From Bacteroidales bacterium (GTDB taxonomy: Bacteria > Bacteroidota > Bacteroidia > Bacteroidales > Muribaculaceae), in the NCBI GenBank assembly GCA_900752535.1, contig CAADVV010000210.1:1-6983 (forward strand): 6,983 nucleotides of DNA. The letters run 5' to 3'. Shown here one piece after another: positions 6,296 through 6,983 of this stretch (positions are counted from its first letter, which is position 1; every line of letters starts with the position of its first letter). The translations under genes and the position numbers were made by a program. The notes under the pieces were generated by a model. That model made no database searches, was not told where the DNA came from, and saw nothing but the letters and a program-made list of their open reading frames with translations.

Positions 6296-6832
6296 GAAAT
6301 CGGCCTCATCCTTTAGCTGGAGCGCCACACGACGTGCGGCCTGTCCCGACGTTACGTCAGCGAGAATCCCGTCGGCAAGAGCACATGCCTCGGCGGGCCA
6401 CTGTCTGAGGACATTAAGCGCCAGCCTGACCGCACCGTAGCTCGCAAGTTCCGACTGACTCGCCTGCGCGCGCCGGGCCATCTCCATCGCTCCGAGACAA
6501 TGGCGCAGCAGCTTGTGACACAAGACATCGGTAACCTCGACGGACGGTGATGCACAAATCATGTCTACGCCGCGGTCTATATCCACGTCAGCAGGGTCAA
6601 TAAGCATCGGAGCGAGCAGCATGCTCTCGCGTGTCGACGTATTGGCCCACAATTCGTCGGCCAGCTCCATGTCATGCCCCGTCTCGGAGGCAATATCGGC
6701 CAGCTGGGGCAGATTAAGCCCGAAAATAATTCTGAAAGGCGAACCGCCGCGTCTGAGCATGTCGGCCACTACCCCGTTTCTCATCGCAAAAAAGCGTCGT
6801 TTTATACGCTGCTGTCTGTTAAACTCTGCCAT
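6284..6832 (-). CDS. Short AlkD-like HEAT-repeat protein (DNA alkylation repair family relative)
   Basis: The 182-residue protein reads as an all-helical HEAT-like array resembling the AlkD DNA glycosylase family, which excises N3- and N7-alkylpurines. Supporting segments are IKRRFFAMRNGVVADMLRR (11-28), FGLNLPQLADIA (37-48, like the family's FLGI..P.RR.L motif) and ELWANTSTRESMLLAPMLID (60-79, like its LW...ERE...AALD segment). By eye, the SWWDSVD catalytic block of Bacillus cereus AlkD aligns with SPSVEVTD (95-102), which lacks the tryptophans and has Glu99 where the catalytic Asp is expected. The protein is also about 50 residues shorter than AlkD (237). It may be a diverged or non-catalytic homologue, so glycosylase activity is uncertain. 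No signal peptide is seen, so it is cytoplasmic. The -7 box lies four bases before this ATG. Met17 is the next start but would remove the conserved N-terminal helix. Confidence 0.8.
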   Translation of the reverse strand: MAEFNRQQRIKRRFFAMRNGVVADMLRRGGSPFRIIFGLNLPQLADIASETGHDMELADELWANTSTRESMLLAPMLIDPADVDIDRGVDMICASPSVEVTDVLCHKLLRHCLGAMEMARRAQASQSELASYGAVRLALNVLRQWPAEACALADGILADVTSGQAARRVALQLKDEADFLGL

Positions 6833-6836
6833 GGTG

Positions 6837-6844
6837 CAAAATTA
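6837..6844 (-). promoter_or_regulatory. -7 promoter element abutting the AlkD-like start codon
   Basis: TAATTTTG on the minus strand is an exact TAnnTTTG match ending four bases before the ATG at 6832. Transcription would start at about the initiating A, giving a leaderless mRNA, unless another promoter further upstream is used. No good -33 element is visible. It is 12 bp from the plus-strand box at 6857-6864. Confidence 0.5.
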
Positions 6845-6856
6845 GTAATTATTTCG

Positions 6857-6864
6857 TAACTTTG
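6857..6864 (+). promoter_or_regulatory. -7 promoter element of the partial secreted-protein gene
   Basis: TAACTTTG is an exact TAnnTTTG match 21 nt before the first ATG at 6886, implying a leader of about 15-20 nt. It sits back to back with the minus-strand box at 6837-6844. The -10/-35-sized footprints of the two promoters must overlap, so the polymerases may compete. Confidence 0.65.
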
Positions 6865-6885
6865 CGGGCTGAACTCCAACCGTCA

Positions 6886-6983
6886 ATGATGATGATGAAA
6901 CGATTCAAAACAGCGGTTCTGACGCTGGTTATCGGCCTGATGGCATCGGCAGGGGGCGCGAAGGGCTTTGGGGGCCGCCCCCC
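6886..6983 (+). CDS. N-terminus of an exported protein, truncated by the window edge
   Basis: The frame is open from ATG at 6886 to the window end (32 complete codons). It begins with four consecutive Met codons (6886-6897), any of which could initiate, followed by KRFKTAVLTLVIGLMASAGG, a typical signal peptide: basic start, hydrophobic core, small residues at a cleavage site near ASA. The residues after it are Gly/Pro-rich only because of the G- and C-runs at the very end (6970-6983), which may be unreliable sequence. A -7 box 21 nt upstream supports this as a real gene. The mature protein is missing, so no function can be given. Confidence 0.7.
   Translation, partial: MMMMKRFKTAVLTLVIGLMASAGGAKGFGGRP

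Noticed and set aside
6288..6306. AGGCC/GGCCT dyad as a terminator between the permease and AlkD-like genes
   Set aside because: Only five pairs, a 9-nt loop and no T-tract on either strand.
6561..6845. Plus-strand open frame opposite the AlkD-like gene
   Set aside because: Ser-rich low-complexity translation with no recognisable motif. The minus-strand frame has family motifs and a promoter box.
1..6983. CRISPR array, insertion sequence, tRNA or rRNA
   Set aside because: No regularly spaced repeats, no transposase-like frame or terminal inverted repeats, and no tRNA- or rRNA-like segments were seen on either strand.

Overview
The window looks like chromosomal DNA of a gut-type Bacteroidota, most likely order Bacteroidales and perhaps Muribaculaceae-like (the family is inference; no rRNA is present). 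Three things point there. Each of the six genes is preceded by a perfect TAnnTTTG box, the Bacteroidota -7 promoter element. Shine-Dalgarno sequences are absent. The proteins are of characteristic types: a membrane-tethered TPR/LuxR-type HTH regulator, a large secreted protein with a C-terminal tail like the type IX secretion sorting domain, and a glycine-zipper OmpA lipoprotein.

Layout. Positions 1-153 hold two hairpins, including a probable bidirectional terminator. Positions 154-1920 (minus) encode the TPR/HTH regulator. A 248-bp divergent intergenic region with promoters for both sides separates it from a 715-residue secreted protein (2169-4316, plus), which ends at a clear intrinsic terminator. 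A convergent OmpA-family lipoprotein follows (4406-5104, minus). After a second divergent promoter region comes a ten-helix EamA/DMT permease (5333-6295, plus). Its last 12 bp overlap the end of a convergent, short AlkD-like HEAT-repeat protein (6284-6832, minus). A third, very compact divergent promoter region leads to the N-terminus of a secreted protein cut by the window edge (6886-6983, plus).

How the genes relate. All are single transcription units alternating in strand, so no operon is visible. The only arrangement suggesting a functional pair is the divergent regulator and secreted protein, and that link is inference. The rest reads as housekeeping: an envelope lipoprotein, a metabolite exporter and a possible DNA-repair relative. 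I see no CRISPR array, mobile element, tRNA, rRNA or defence cassette, and no convincing new multi-gene system. The most useful second-look items are two genes whose -7 box lies only 4-5 nt from the start codon (predicted leaderless mRNAs), the AlkD-like protein that seems to lack the family's catalytic residues, and the uncharacterised secreted protein beside the membrane regulator.
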